Of a stretch of 64,000 nt of DNA, positions 19,032-29,503 are shown piece by piece. The stretch is from Ornithinimicrobium sp. INDO-MA30-4 (GTDB taxonomy: Bacteria > Actinomycetota > Actinomycetes > Actinomycetales > Dermatophilaceae): NCBI RefSeq assembly GCF_021535045.1, contig NZ_CP091056.1, positions 2,294,001 to 2,358,000 of the forward strand, in the 5' to 3' direction. Position numbers and translations under genes: made by a program. The stretch's first letter is position 1. Every line of letters starts with the position of its first letter. Below the pieces are notes generated by a model. That model made no database searches. It had not been told where the DNA came from and was given only the letters and a program-made list of their open reading frames with translations.

Positions 19032-20023
19032 GTGGCAGCCAGTCCCGTGAAGATGGCCCAAACTGCTGGATTGAGCGTGTCAAGCGCGATCCAGCTGAAG
19101 ATCGGCGAGGCCCTGCGATCCAAGGTCGCAGGAGATGACGCGCAAGAGCGAGCCGCCCACATTTGGGGCGCGCAGGGCGAGCGATGGTTTACCCCTGAAG
19201 ACCCGGTATGGCGGGTGCATGCGGACGCGTCCATGTTCCCGGCCGGCGTGACGGCCCTCCTGCTGCAAATGCTGCACCCGATGGCTATGGCCGGTGTGGC
19301 TGGGCACAGTGGCTACAAAGGCGACCCTTGGGGCAGGCTGCAGCGCACCAGCACCTATCTCGCGTCGACCACCTTGGCACGATTGAGCTAGCCGAAGAGA
19401 CGATCGCCATGGTCCGCGGGATCCACGAACGGGTCCGCGGCAAGGATGCCTTCGGCCGTCCCTATCGGGCCAGCGACCCGCACTTGCTCATGTGGGTGCA
19501 CATAGCCGAGATCGATTCGTTCCTGCGAGGCTTCCAGACGTATGCACCGGTCCCGCTGACTCCGGCCGAGGCAGACCTTTACGTCAAGCAAGCAGGCCTG
19601 TCAGCAGGCAAGTTGGGTGTGATTGACCCACCCACGACGGTGGCTGAGTTGCAGGCCGAGCTGGCTGCATACCGGCCGGAAATGGAGACAACGGCAGCTG
19701 CCCGGGAAGCAGCCCGGTTCCTGCTGCTCAACCCACCGCTGCCGATCCCCGCGCGCCCTGGGTACGGCGCGCTCGCAGCTGGCGGAGTGGCGCTGCTGCC
19801 GCAGTGGGCACGGGACATGCTGAATCTGCCGGTCAGCGAGCCAGTGGCACGTTGGGTTGCTCAGCCGGTCGGCCAACTCGGCACGAACACCGTGCGCTGG
19901 GCGATGGCGGGGCTCGATAGCCACCGCAGCGCGGCACCGATGGCGCCCAAGGCTGGCGAACCATTGCACGATCCCGATCCCGATCCGGCAGAGTCGCAAA
20001 CCGTTAATGACGCTGCGACATAG
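19032..20023 (+). CDS. MpaB-like DUF2236 protein (frameshifted)
   Basis: Member of the DUF2236/oxygenase MpaB family (latex-clearing-protein-like fold that can bind haem). Characteristic parts are WRVHADASMFPAGVTALLLQ, then LHPMAMAGVAGHSGYKGDPW and RLQRTSTYLASTT. After a one-base slip near 19372 the next frame continues GTIELAEETIAMVRGIHERV, DPHLLMWVHIAEIDSFLRG and a C-terminal half with RPGYGALAAGGVALLP. Total about 330 residues. GTG 19032 follows a GAGGTGAAGG-type ribosome site. The next gene starts 12 bases after its stop, suggesting an operon of two oxidoreductases. The substrate is unknown. Confidence 0.8.
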
Positions 20024-20035
20024 GAGAATGGCCAG

Positions 20036-21304
20036 ATGACGAACGTGAGCGCCGCAACCACTGAACACGACGTGCTGGTAGTTGGGGCCGGTCTTGCCGG
20101 TCTACAATGCGCTCGCACCCTGCAGCGCGAAGGCGTCAACGTGGCGGTGTGGGATGCCGGTGATCAGGTCGGTGGTCGCATCCGCACTGATCTCATTGAT
20201 GGTTTCCGCCTCGATCGTGGCTTTCAGGTGTTGAACCCGGCCTACCCAGCCATCAAGGAGCACATCGACATTAATGCCCTTGGTATGCAGATGTTTGGCT
20301 CGGGCGTGGGCGTGCGCAGCGAAGACCGTTTTGCCATGCTCGTGGACCCGATTCGTGAGCCTGCGCTGGCGAGTGAGTTGCTGCGCAGCGGCCTGCTGGC
20401 ACCCGTCGATGTCATCGCGCTGGCTCGCTGGGCCGGACCGGCGTTGGCACCGCCCTCATGGGTCAAGAACGCTCGCGACGCGCAGCGAGGCGAGTCGATG
20501 GACGCAGTCGGCCTGACCGGTCCGCTGCGTGAGGTGATGGAAGCCTTCTTGGCCGGTGTCGTGCTCGAAGACGAAGGCACCACGTCGATGAACTTCATGC
20601 GGTTGCTGCTGCGGATGTTTGTCTTTGGCTCACCGGGGCTGCCTCGCTTGGGTATGCAAGCCCTGCCCCAGCAGATTGCCGACGAGTTGGGCGACGCAGT
20701 AACCACCGGGGTGCAGGTGGCCTCAATCGAGCAGGGCCGTCGTCGCGCCATCGTGCACACCGCAGATGGCCGCACTGCTTCGGCGCGCCTCGTTGTGGTG
20801 GCTACTGGGGCAACTGCGGCTCAGAGCCTGGTGGGCGTCAAAGCGCCTGAGATGAAGGGCGTCGTGGCTGACTGGTTCACGATGGATGAAGCACCGGATA
20901 TGCCGCCGATGCTCGTGGTGGATGGTCGTGGCCCGAAGGCCGGCCCGGTCAAGAATGCCGCCGTGATTTCGGCCGCTGCGCCCACGTATGCGCCTCCGGG
21001 GCGGCACTTGGTGCAAGCCTCGTCGCTGATGCACGGCGGGCGCTCAGCCGCGACCGAGCAGGTGCTTGATCACACGGGTGAGTTGTTTGGGGTCGACACT
21101 CGTGGGTGGCAATTGATCCATCGGCATGAGGTGCCCGAGGCGCTGCCCAGCCAACCAGCGCCGTTGCGGACGCGTCAGGCCATGCGAGTCAGCCGATCCG
21201 TGATTGTGGCTGGTGACCACATGGACACCGCGAGCATTCAGGGCGCCATGGTCAGTGGCGAGCGAGCAGCACAGGGATATCTGCAGCACATCTCGCACAC
21301 CTAG
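20036..21304 (+). CDS. FAD-dependent oxidoreductase (amine oxidase/phytoene desaturase-like)
   Basis: Intact 422-residue flavoprotein. The Rossmann motif VLVVGAGLAGLQCARTLQRE lies at residues 11-30, followed by the second FAD signature VWDAGDQVGGRIRTD. The middle has VLEDEGTTSMNFMRLLLRMF and the C-terminus closes with VIVAGDHMDTASIQGAMVSG, the usual FAD-binding end of this superfamily. It lies just downstream of the MpaB-like gene. No nearby carotenoid or monoamine gene reveals a substrate, so the reaction is left open. A strong terminator follows after 11 bases. Confidence 0.85.
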   Translation: MTNVSAATTEHDVLVVGAGLAGLQCARTLQREGVNVAVWDAGDQVGGRIRTDLIDGFRLDRGFQVLNPAYPAIKEHIDINALGMQMFGSGVGVRSEDRFAMLVDPIREPALASELLRSGLLAPVDVIALARWAGPALAPPSWVKNARDAQRGESMDAVGLTGPLREVMEAFLAGVVLEDEGTTSMNFMRLLLRMFVFGSPGLPRLGMQALPQQIADELGDAVTTGVQVASIEQGRRRAIVHTADGRTASARLVVVATGATAAQSLVGVKAPEMKGVVADWFTMDEAPDMPPMLVVDGRGPKAGPVKNAAVISAAAPTYAPPGRHLVQASSLMHGGRSAATEQVLDHTGELFGVDTRGWQLIHRHEVPEALPSQPAPLRTRQAMRVSRSVIVAGDHMDTASIQGAMVSGERAAQGYLQHISHT

Positions 21305-21315
21305 GCGCGGCGACT

Positions 21316-21359
21316 CAGATCGGCCCAGGGCACTGCATGGTGTGCCCTGGGCCGATCTG
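21316..21359. terminator. Strong bidirectional terminator
   Basis: An 18-base perfect inverted repeat: CAGATCGGCCCAGGGCAC at 21316-21333 pairs with 21342-21359, loop of eight bases. It fills the 67-base gap between the convergent FAD oxidoreductase and SDR-DUF2867 genes. Confidence 0.85.
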
Positions 21360-21371
21360 CGTCGTGTCTGC

Positions 21372-22843
21372 CTAAGAGACGGCGGCGGCCTTTGCTGCCG
21401 ATTTAGCCAGACCGCGATGCATAGCCAGGAAAACGGCTGTGTGCGCTGGCCACAGTGCTCCCCAGTAGCCCAAGCCACCCAGGCCCGATGGAGTGAACCT
21501 AGCGGTTTGAGTCAGGGTCGGCGACCCATTCTCGCTGCCGCTGACGTTGAGGATCATCAGCGCCTGACCGGGCAGTTTCATCCGGGAGCGCAGCACTAGT
21601 TCGCGGTCAGAGCCGGTGGCCGTGACGGACTCGACAACCCATGAGTCAATCGTGGAGCCAGCGGCTGGCGGACCGGGAGTGCGCTGCTTGGTGTGTCCAC
21701 GGCCGCCGACGGCACGGTCAAGCAGGCCACGCCCTTCCCACAAGATGTCGGGGACATGCCAACCGTCTTCGCCGCCCAGCTTTTCGATCTCGGCCCAGAT
21801 TTGATCGACGCTGGCATCAACCGTGCCGCTGTGCCGGTCGGTGAAGACGGTTGCTCCCGCCCAGTCGGGGTCAGCAGCGCTAATTCGACCGGGGTGGTCG
21901 GGGTCAACTTCGGGGCGCAGTGGCTTGGCCTGTGGGCCCTCTTGGGCCGCGTCAACGGCCGCGTCAAAGCCGACGAAGCCACCGTCTGGGTCGGGAATGT
22001 ACTCAGCAATGTCGTGCTCTTTGCAGATCACCTCGTGGATCAGCGATCCGACGAGCGGCTTAGCGATGCTCGAGGGGACAGGAGTTACGAGACCAACCCA
22101 GTGACTCGCCAGGCCAGGTGTCATCACTGGCACCGTGCGGACCCGGCGCTTGACGAGGTTCGAGCGCGACGCATACCGAAGGATCATCTGGTGGTAAGTC
22201 AGCACCTCGTCAGCGCCGACGTCGAAGCCTCGATTGACCTCGGGCGGCAGATCGCCGGAACCCACCAGATAGCGGATGATGTCGTCGATCGCGATGGGCT
22301 GGATGTTGGTCGATAGCCAACGCGGCGCAATCATGACGGGCAGGCGCTCGGTGAGGTGGCGCAACATCTCGAACGAGGCCGAGCCCGCCCCGAGAATCAC
22401 AGCGGCACGTAGCACAGCTGTGGGCACACCTGAGCCGAGCAGAATGTCTTCGACTTCCTTGCGTGAGCCCAAGTGCGTGGATAGTTCTTCGCCCTCCGGG
22501 TAGAGGCCACTGAGGTAGACGAGGCGCTGGACTCCCGCTTTTCGGCGGTTTTGGCGAACCCTTGGGCCAGGGCGCGGTCGCGAGAGACGAAGTCGCCACC
22601 ACCGTCCATAGAGTGAATTAGGTAGTAAGCGGTGTCCACGCCCGCCAGAGCATCTGCCAACTCTTGAGCATCGGTGGCACTGCCTTCGGCTACCTCAACT
22701 TGGTCGGCCCACTCACGTGGCTTGATCTTGTCGGCGTTGCGGGTGAGCACGCGAACGGTCCACCCTTCGCGAAGCAGCGCTGGGACCAGACGGGAGCCGA
22801 TATAGCCAGTGGCTCCGGTCACGAGGGCACGTTTTGCCGGCAT
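21372..22843 (-). CDS. NAD(P)-binding SDR with C-terminal DUF2867 (frameshifted)
   Basis: Protein of about 490 residues. The N-terminal atypical SDR domain starts RALVTGATGYIGSRLVPALL (dinucleotide-binding G-x-T-G-x-x-G), with DTAYYLIHSMDGGGDF further on. A slip near 22530 moves the rest to another frame: SRKEVEDILLGSGVPTAVLR, APRWLSTNIQPIAIDDIIRY. The C-terminal 150 residues (VDASVDQIWAEIEKLGGEDG...) form a DUF2867 domain of the START-like fold. This two-domain layout is known among actinobacterial and other bacterial proteins of unknown reaction. Start ATG 22843. The CPBP gene upstream ends 57 bases away. Confidence 0.82.
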
Positions 22844-22900
22844 GGGAACTCCTAATTTTGTCGCTGTAAGTGGAGCCTGGCGGGCTGAGCATGGTTGTCA

Positions 22901-23659
22901 CTAAGCCAGTGCGGTGAGGAGCGGCGGAAGGACGAAAAGTAGTGACATCGACCAAGTCAGGTGCGTGATGATCGGGGCCAGAATCCCACCCGTCACCCTG
23001 CGCTGAAGGCCAGTGACGAAGCCTAGGACGATTGCGGCAAAGACGAGCATGAGGTTGCCGGTGGCCATGGTGGCAAGGCCATAGAGGGCAGTGGAGATGA
23101 TCACCGCATGGCGTCGCCCGATGGCAGCGAACATGGCACCTCGGAAAAACAACTCCTCGGCGATGCCGTTCACCAAGGTGATGACAGCGACGACCGGGAG
23201 TGAGGCAAATCGTGCGTAGTCGAGGACGTTGTTGACCAGATCCCGCAAGAACGGGACTTGGGCCACCAACACGGCGCCAGCGCAGAAGATGGCGACGATC
23301 AGCACACCCAGCAGGAATGGCTGCAGGATTGGGCGGGCATGTCGTTCACCCGTCCTGGTATGCGCCCACCCCAAATGCAATGGCCCCGACGCGAATGCCC
23401 CGCCGGTCCATACGGCGGCCAGCAACAGGGTGACCACGTAGAAACTGGTCGCACCTGGGGGTCGGGTCAGTCCAATCGCGAGAAGGACAGACCCGACCAC
23501 CAAAGTAATGGCCGCGACGATGCGGCGCTTGCGAAAGTCTGCGTCGCTCTGCGAGTGATCCCGAGGAACGGGATCTAGCAGGGCTGCCTGCAGAAATCGC
23601 GCAAGCTCAGCGGGCGGCCTCAGCAGCCTCTCCCTCCGTGGACGCTTCCGAAGCGGCAA
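22901..23659 (-). CDS. CPBP-family intramembrane glutamic protease
   Basis: Membrane protein of up to 252 residues with the CPBP (Abi/Rce1) signature: NGIAEELFFRGAMFAAIGRR (E-E-x-x-x-R motif) and a downstream histidine helix ILAPIITHLTWSMSLL. About seven helices. CPBP proteins cleave membrane-embedded or prenylated peptides; some process or give immunity to bacteriocins, but no peptide gene is seen nearby. The start is uncertain: the open frame extends to 23659 and overlaps dps by 53 bases, while the recognisable sequence begins around ARFLQAALLDPVPRDHSQSD. A small slip here is possible. Confidence 0.75.
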   Translation of the reverse strand: MPLRKRPRRERLLRPPAELARFLQAALLDPVPRDHSQSDADFRKRRIVAAITLVVGSVLLAIGLTRPPGATSFYVVTLLLAAVWTGGAFASGPLHLGWAHTRTGERHARPILQPFLLGVLIVAIFCAGAVLVAQVPFLRDLVNNVLDYARFASLPVVAVITLVNGIAEELFFRGAMFAAIGRRHAVIISTALYGLATMATGNLMLVFAAIVLGFVTGLQRRVTGGILAPIITHLTWSMSLLFVLPPLLTALA

Positions 23660-24149
23660 GCTGGCCGGTCATGTTTTCCAGGTGTGCACGCACGAACCAC
23701 TGGAACTTTTCCAACTCGGCGGTGTGACCGATCAGCATGTCCTCGGTCACCGGGTCGATCTCGCCGGCCGTGGCGATGGCCTTGCGGTTTGACTCAATGA
23801 CACCGACATAGACCAGGTTCATGGCAGCCAAGTGGGCAGGGACCAGGTCCCGGCCCAAGGAGTAGTCGTCCCAGGTGCGGTCCTTGAGGATTGCGCCCGG
23901 GGTGCCGTTTGGCGCTCCGCCCATGGTGGCGATCCGCTCGGCGACCTCGTCGGCATACCCACGAACCAACTCAACCTGGGGGTCGATCATCTCGTGGACG
24001 CTGATGAAGTTGGGGCCAACCACGTTCCAGTGGATGTGCTTCAACGTCAGGTGCAAGTCGTTGTAGGCAGACAGCCGGTCTTGCAAGGCAGTGACCATGG
24101 TCTTGCTCTGCTCGTCAGAGAGACCGGGGACGGTGTAGGAAACGCTCAT
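23607..24149 (-). CDS. dps: Dps-family DNA-protection ferritin
   Basis: Dodecameric mini-ferritin that oxidises and stores iron with peroxide and protects DNA in stationary phase. The 180-residue frame is intact. The ferroxidase motif LHLTLKHIHWNVVGPNF (near residue 35) and VHEMIDPQVELVRGYADEVA are diagnostic. The C-terminus has an extra acidic/alanine tail (ASEASTEGEAAEAAR) after the four-helix bundle. ATG 24149 is used because it follows AGAGGAG at good spacing. The 288-base upstream gap contains a small dyad CTGAC/GTCAG (about 24202-24215) that could lie in its promoter, but I cannot assign a regulator. Confidence 0.9.
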   Translation of the reverse strand: MSVSYTVPGLSDEQSKTMVTALQDRLSAYNDLHLTLKHIHWNVVGPNFISVHEMIDPQVELVRGYADEVAERIATMGGAPNGTPGAILKDRTWDDYSLGRDLVPAHLAAMNLVYVGVIESNRKAIATAGEIDPVTEDMLIGHTAELEKFQWFVRAHLENMTGQLAASEASTEGEAAEAAR

Positions 24150-24437
24150 GTTTCTCCTCTTTCTTGACTCAATCTTGCTGGTGATGACGCTACCGCGCCG
24201 CACTGACAAACGTCAGGCGGGGTCCGTTTAGACCGCGGCGGGTTAGTAACTGAACGCGTCCACCCCCGAGTAAATATTCCTTATCTACGTCCGAATCAAG
24301 GTCCGGCTTAGACCCAACTTACTGGCCGGCCACGGCTTGCCAGCGTCAACTGATGTTCGGGGACGAGTGTCAGCGAAGGGCGGAGATCCCGCGCTCTTAG
24401 GGGGACGAGCGAGGCGCCGCTGGCTCAGGCTCGTGAG

Positions 24438-25082
24438 TTACTTTTTTTGCCCCCAGATGACCGCATCGGATAGGTCGACCATGGGGCCGTCAAACTCGAC
24501 CGGGTCCCGCACGAGAGTCATCGCTTGCAACGTCGCCCAGTTGCTCGCTTCGAGCTCAGCAACAACCTCCTCTGGCGTGGAGTAGACGTTGGGATCCGGT
24601 GGTCGAGGCACTCCGGTCAATAAGTCATTGGGGTGATGGTTGGCGATCAAGAGATACCCCCTGGTGCGACGGCGGCTTCCAGGACTGGATAGATCGCAGC
24701 CATCTGATCTCGGGGAACGTGCAGGTATTGAGCGGATATCAGCTGGTAGTGACCCGTTGGCTGCCATCCGCCATACAGGTCTCCGCTCTCCCACGTGATG
24801 TGTTCCCCGCGGTCGGTCATTTGGCGCGCGTGCTCCTGGGCGGTAGACAGGGCGACAGGGGAGATGTCTAGGGCGACCACCTCCCAGCCACGCTGAGCGA
24901 GCCAAATAGCGTTGGCGCCCTCGCCAGCTCCTAGGTCAAGCGCCCGGCCTGGCGGAAGGTCCTTGGCCCTGGCCACTAAGTGCGGGCTAGGGCTTCCTCC
25001 ACACCCGATCTTGGGCGTACTTTTTGTCCCAGAAGGCCTGCGCATCAGACGGCTGGGGGCCTGTGTGAGCATGGTCAGTCAT
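24438..25082 (-). CDS. Class I SAM-dependent methyltransferase (frameshifted)
   Basis: Small cytoplasmic methyltransferase of about 214 residues (thiopurine/tellurite-resistance-like layout). In corrected frames it starts at ATG 25082 as MTDHAHTGPQPSDAQAFWDK followed by KYAQDRVW. One missing base near 25003 hides this N-terminus. Then come SAM motif I in ALDLGAGEGANAIWLAQRGW, VVALDISPVALSTAQEHA and LISAQYLHVPRDQMAAIYP. A second slip near 24665 leads to GYLLIANHHPNDLL and the end ...SDAVIWGQKK. The target is unknown. Confidence 0.8.
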
Positions 25083-25162
25083 GCTAGCGATCTTGCCTCA
25101 CAGCGCTGAGAACAGCGGTCTTGGCCCCACTAAAGGACCTCTGCCCTCGTTAGGCTCGCACC

Positions 25163-25540
25163 ATGGCATACGACGTGGACCTGGCAAACCGCTTGAGACA
25201 CGCCCTAGGCGACATCCCCGGCACCGCAGAGAAAGCGATGTTTGGCGGCATCTCGTTCCTCGTGTGCGGACATCTCGTGATCACTGCGAGCACGTATGGC
25301 AATCTGCTCGTTAGCTGCCCCAAAGAACGAACCCAAGAGTTCCTGGAGCGAGATGGCGTTACCCGTGCCCGGATGGGCAAGCGGACGATGAGCGAAGGTT
25401 GGCTTGCCGTTGAAATGGACGTCGTGCGCAGCGACGTCGATCTAGATTTCTGGGTGGGGCAGGCCTTGGACTTCTCTGAGGGCTTTGACGACGTCGACCT
25501 CGGAACGCGTCCGGGCAGAATGCGTGACCGGCCGACCTAG
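25163..25540 (+). CDS. TfoX/Sxy N-terminal-domain protein
   Basis: Intact 125-residue protein consisting only of the TfoX N-terminal domain: DLANRLRHALGDIPGTAEKA then MFGGISFLVCGHLVI, the M-F-G-G motif of the family, and GWLAVEMDVVRSDVDLDFWV. In gamma-proteobacteria TfoX/Sxy controls competence, but single-domain versions are common in Actinobacteria and have no proven regulatory function. It starts at ATG 25163, and the next gene in the same direction follows after 32 bases. Confidence 0.75.
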   Translation: MAYDVDLANRLRHALGDIPGTAEKAMFGGISFLVCGHLVITASTYGNLLVSCPKERTQEFLERDGVTRARMGKRTMSEGWLAVEMDVVRSDVDLDFWVGQALDFSEGFDDVDLGTRPGRMRDRPT

Positions 25541-25572
25541 TCTGTGTCAGAGGTTCATGTCAGAGTGTTCTC

Positions 25573-26223
25573 GTGGACGCACTAACGACGCAACAGATCC
25601 TGGACGCCAACCTCAAAGACTGGCGCAAAATGCCAGAAGCGCTGCACGCGCGCTTCAACACAGCCACCTTCATCGCCGGAATGGAGTTCGTCAACGCCGT
25701 GGGGATGGCTGCCGAAGAGGCATTCCACCACCCTGATGTGAAACTCACCTACGGCCACGTTGACTTCAAACTGGTCTCGCATGACCTCGGCAACTCGATC
25801 ACCCAGCACGACATCGACATGGCACGCCGAATCAGTCAGATCGCTCACGAGATGGGCATCATGTCTGACTCGTCGGCGCTCACGGTCGTTGAGTTGGCGT
25901 TGGATTCGGCCGACCGCGCGACCATCGGGCCGTTCTGGGCTGCGTTGCTGTCGGGCTCTGCAGAAGCGCTCAACGACTACGACGTCAATGATGTCAACGA
26001 TCAGGTGCCGCTGCTCTGGTTCCAAGACACTGAGACCCACGAAACCCCGCGTCAGCGCTTCCACCTCGATGTTTGGGTCCCGCACGACGCTCGCGATGCC
26101 CGCATCAAGGCGGCGCTCGCGGCTGGCGGCACCATGGTCGACGAGTCGCAAGCGCCCGCTTTTGTGGTTTTGGCTGACCCCGAGGGCAACCGCGCCTGCA
26201 TTTGCACGATGTTGGAGCGCTAG
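25573..26223 (+). CDS. Pterin-4a-carbinolamine dehydratase-like domain fused to a VOC domain
   Basis: Intact 216-residue two-domain protein. Residues 1-100 match pterin carbinolamine dehydratase (PCD/DCoH): W-R-K near residue 17, then AFHHPDVKLTYGHVDFKLVS and the helix ITQHDIDMARRISQIA, with the catalytic H-H-P-D core present. Residues 105-216 are a glyoxalase/VOC-type domain: DRATIGPFWAALLS, then QRFHLDVWVPHD and FVVLADPEGNRACICT. PCD recycles the 4a-hydroxypterin of aromatic amino acid hydroxylases, none of which is in this window. The GTG start lies 32 bases after the TfoX-like gene and its stop is six bases before the photolyase, so the three are probably one operon. Confidence 0.8.
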   Translation: MDALTTQQILDANLKDWRKMPEALHARFNTATFIAGMEFVNAVGMAAEEAFHHPDVKLTYGHVDFKLVSHDLGNSITQHDIDMARRISQIAHEMGIMSDSSALTVVELALDSADRATIGPFWAALLSGSAEALNDYDVNDVNDQVPLLWFQDTETHETPRQRFHLDVWVPHDARDARIKAALAAGGTMVDESQAPAFVVLADPEGNRACICTMLER

Positions 26224-26229
26224 TCGCCA

Positions 26230-27608
26230 ATGGCCACGGCGATTCTGTGGTTGCGGCGTGACCTGCGACTTCACGACCTGCCTGCGCTCGGGGCTGCCCA
26301 CGAAGCGGGCAGCGACATTGCCGGTCTTCGTCCTTGACCCAGTGCTCTTAGGTGACTCCTCGGTGCGTACCAACGTGCTTTTGGTGCCCTGCGAGCACTA
26401 AACGAGTCGTATGACGGAGCCGTCGTCTTGCGCACGGGTAAGCCCGAGGAGGTTATCGCGCAGTTGGTCGCTGAGGTGAGCGCCAACAGCGTGCACATCA
26501 CATTAGAAACGACGCCCTTTGGTCGCCGCCGAGACGAGCGGGTGCGAGAAGCGCTGGGAGAAACCCCGCTGATAGCCACCGGAAGCCCGTATGCGATCGG
26601 GCCGGGGACGATTTTTAACGGCGGTGGTGACCCCTACAAAGTCTTCACGCCGTTCTCCAAGGCGTGGCGAGCACACGGCTGGCCGCGCCCTGCCGAGGTT
26701 CCGGCTGACCTCAGTTGGCACGGTGGTGTCGACTCCGAGCAGTTGCCCGCGGCTCCTGACCTGCCCGAAGGCATGACTGTCGATGAGGTCAGTGAGGCCG
26801 CAGCACATGCCCGCTGGGAAGAGTTCGCTGGTGAGTCGGTCGCTGACTACAAGGATCAGCGCGATCGGCCGAGCACGGACGGCACGTCCCGACTTTCTGC
26901 TCAGCTGAAGTACGGCACGATCCATCCCCGCACGCTTCTCGCCGACCTCGAGGGCCGCGAAGGCGATGGCATCTTCACTTTTGTGAGCGAGTTGGCTTGG
27001 CGAGAGTTCTATGCCGATGTCCTCTGGCACAACCCTCTTCGGCCTGGACAGACCTCCGGCAGAGTTTGGCCTCGATGCCTTACGACCATCCCGATGACGA
27101 CCCAGACACGGCCGACTTAGTGGACGCCTGGCGTGCGGGCAAGACCGGCTACCCGTTTGTGGATGCGGGCATGCGTCAATTGCTCGCCGACGGATGGATG
27201 CACAACCGTGTGCGCATGGTGACGGCAAGTTTCCTGGTGAAGCACCTGCACGTTTGGTGGCCGGTTGGCGCACGGCACTTCATGGAGCACCTCATCGACG
27301 GTGACATCGCCTCCAACAACCACGGCTGGCAATGGGTGGCAGGCACCGGCACCGACGCCGCTCCCTACTTCCGTGTCTTCAACCCGATCACCCAAGGCAA
27401 ACGCTTCGACCCCGACGGTGACTACATCCGGCGCTATGTGCCCGAGTTGAGGCACCTCGACGGTAAATCTGTGCACGAGCCTTGGAAGGCGCTGGACGGT
27501 CAAGCGCACGGATATCCCGACCCAATTGTTGAGCATTCGGCAGCACGGTCCGAGGCGCTCTCGCGCTATGAGCAGGCACGAGAGGAACAGTCCGGTGGGA
27601 CCAGCTGA
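26230..27608 (+). CDS. phr: Deoxyribodipyrimidine photolyase, class I (frameshifted)
   Basis: Light-driven flavoprotein that splits cyclobutane pyrimidine dimers. Joined frames give [20 protein letters not shown] at the start, [10 protein letters not shown], then [20 protein letters not shown] and [19 protein letters not shown]. The C-terminal FAD region includes [54 protein letters not shown] and [20 protein letters not shown], all diagnostic. Slips lie near 26318, 26385 and 27055. Total about 460 residues. Upstream PCD-VOC and TfoX-like genes probably share its transcript. The 3' end overlaps the antiporter start by 14 bases. Confidence 0.9.
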
Positions 27609-29503
27609 ATATCTCGCGTTGGTCATCGGTGTGGCGGTTGCCTCGCAGTGGTTTGCGTGGAAGGTCAAAGTCCCGTCGATTTTGATCTTGCTGATCGTCG
27701 GTTTTGGCCTGGGGCAAGGTGTGGCGCCCGAAGAAGTGCTCGGCCGCGACCTGCTCTTTGCGCTGGTCAGCCTGGCCGTCGGCATCATCCTTTTTGAGGG
27801 TTCGTTATCGCTGAAGTTCCGCGACCTGCGGGAGGTCGGCAAGCCGGTACGACGGCTGTGCTCGGTCACGATGCTCATTGCCTGGCCGCTGATCACCCTG
27901 GCGGCTTGGGCAGTCGGGTGGAGTGGCGCCTAGCTCTCTTAGTTGGCGCCATTCTGGTTGTCACTGGCCCCACAGTGATCAACCCGATTTTGCGACAACT
28001 GCGGCCGACCCGGCGGGTCAGCAACATGTTGCGCTGGGAGGGCATCGTCGTTGACCCGATCGGTGCCATCTTGGCGGTGCTGGTTTATCAGGCGGTTCTC
28101 GTCGGAGGGCCGGATGGTGCGATCGCTACCGCATTGGAGGCACTCGGCAAATCCGTCGGGATTGCTGCGGTGCTCACCCTCGTCTTGGGCGCTGGCCTTG
28201 AGTTCCTGATGCGTCGCCACTTGATCCCCGACTTCCTTGAGGGCGTCGTCTTCCTGGCAACAGCCATTGGAGCCTTGGAAATATCCAACGTGTTACAGCC
28301 AGAGAGTGGCCTTTTGACGGTTACCGTGTTGGGCATCTACCTGGGCAACCGTCCAGGTCTGCATCTCGAGCACGTCCAGGAGTTTAAGGAGCACCTCCAG
28401 GTCCTCTTCGTTGGCGCGCTATTCGTGATGTTGGCCGGACGCGTCACGCCCGATGCGCTCATTTCGATCGCGCCCCAGGCCGCGATTTTCGTTGCGGCGC
28501 TGATCCTGATTGTCCGACCGGTGAGTGTTTTCTCGGGCTCTTGGGCACGGGTGCGACCCGTGAAGAGCGAGTCTTGCTGGCGTGCATGGCACCACGAGGG
28601 ATCGTCGCTGCCGCAGTGACCAGCATCTTTGCCCTGGAACTGGACCACGCTGCGCAGGAAGCGTCGCAGGCTGCGCTTGAGGCTTCGGGAGCAGCGGAAG
28701 ATTCCTTGCTGCTTGAAGCCTCGCGCTTGACAGGTTTGGCTCAAGGGGCCGAAGAACTAGTGCCATTGGTCTTCGTCACCATTGTTGCCACGGTTGCGAT
28801 CTACGGTTTGGGCATTGGTCGATTGGCTGAGCGGCTGGGCTTAGCGACGACGACGCCGTATGGCGTGATGTTCGCAGGGGCGGAGCAATGGGTGCGTGAA
28901 TCAGCGGCGGTGCTGGGTGATCTGAAGGTGCCGACCCTGATCGTCACCCAGGATGCAGGTAATTTGCGTAAGGCCCGGATGGAAAACATCCGCGTAGAGC
29001 GCACCCACATGTTGTCCGAATACGCCGTGGAAGAGATGGACCTAGCCGGCATCGGGTCCTTCATCTCGGCAACGTCGGATGACGACGCGAACGGCACGGC
29101 GGCCAAGGAGTTTGCCTCGACGCTGAGCAGCAGCAACGTCTATCAATTGCGGCGCAGCGATGCCGACCAACAGGCCAAAAAGGGAGCCGACCGCAAGGCC
29201 ACGGCCCCGCGGTTCAGCGCTCGGGTGCCGTTTGATCCGCCACAATCTTTTGAGGACATGAACCGGCACTCTCGCGCTGGCATGCGCATCCGCAGCACGA
29301 AACTGACGGACAAGTTCACCCTGGATGACTTCCGTGAGATGCAACCAGACGCGATCGGTCTATTCATCCACCAGGACGGCGTGACGTCAGTCATCACCGA
29401 AGAGACGAAGGTCCCGCAAACAGGCATCAGCCTGGTGGCGATGGTGACGCCGCGCGATTCTCCGAGGTCGGTTAAGAAACGCCGAGACGAATCCGCCGAA
29501 TAG
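27595..29503 (+). CDS. CPA1-type cation/proton antiporter with cytoplasmic C-terminal domain (frameshifted)
   Basis: Inner-membrane Na+(K+)/H+ antiporter of about 636 residues. Helices begin [20 protein letters not shown], with [15 protein letters not shown] and [12 protein letters not shown] (the conserved F-E-G-S/G helix). After a slip near 27925 come [20 protein letters not shown] (the transport-site T-G/D-P-T region) and [18 protein letters not shown] second slip near 28540 precedes [20 protein letters not shown], the last conserved helix. The 230-residue tail has [19 protein letters not shown] and [20 protein letters not shown], recalling TrkA-N nucleotide-sensing domains. GTG 27595 follows AGAGGAAC. 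The end overlaps the convergent M20 gene by 32 bases. Confidence 0.83.
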
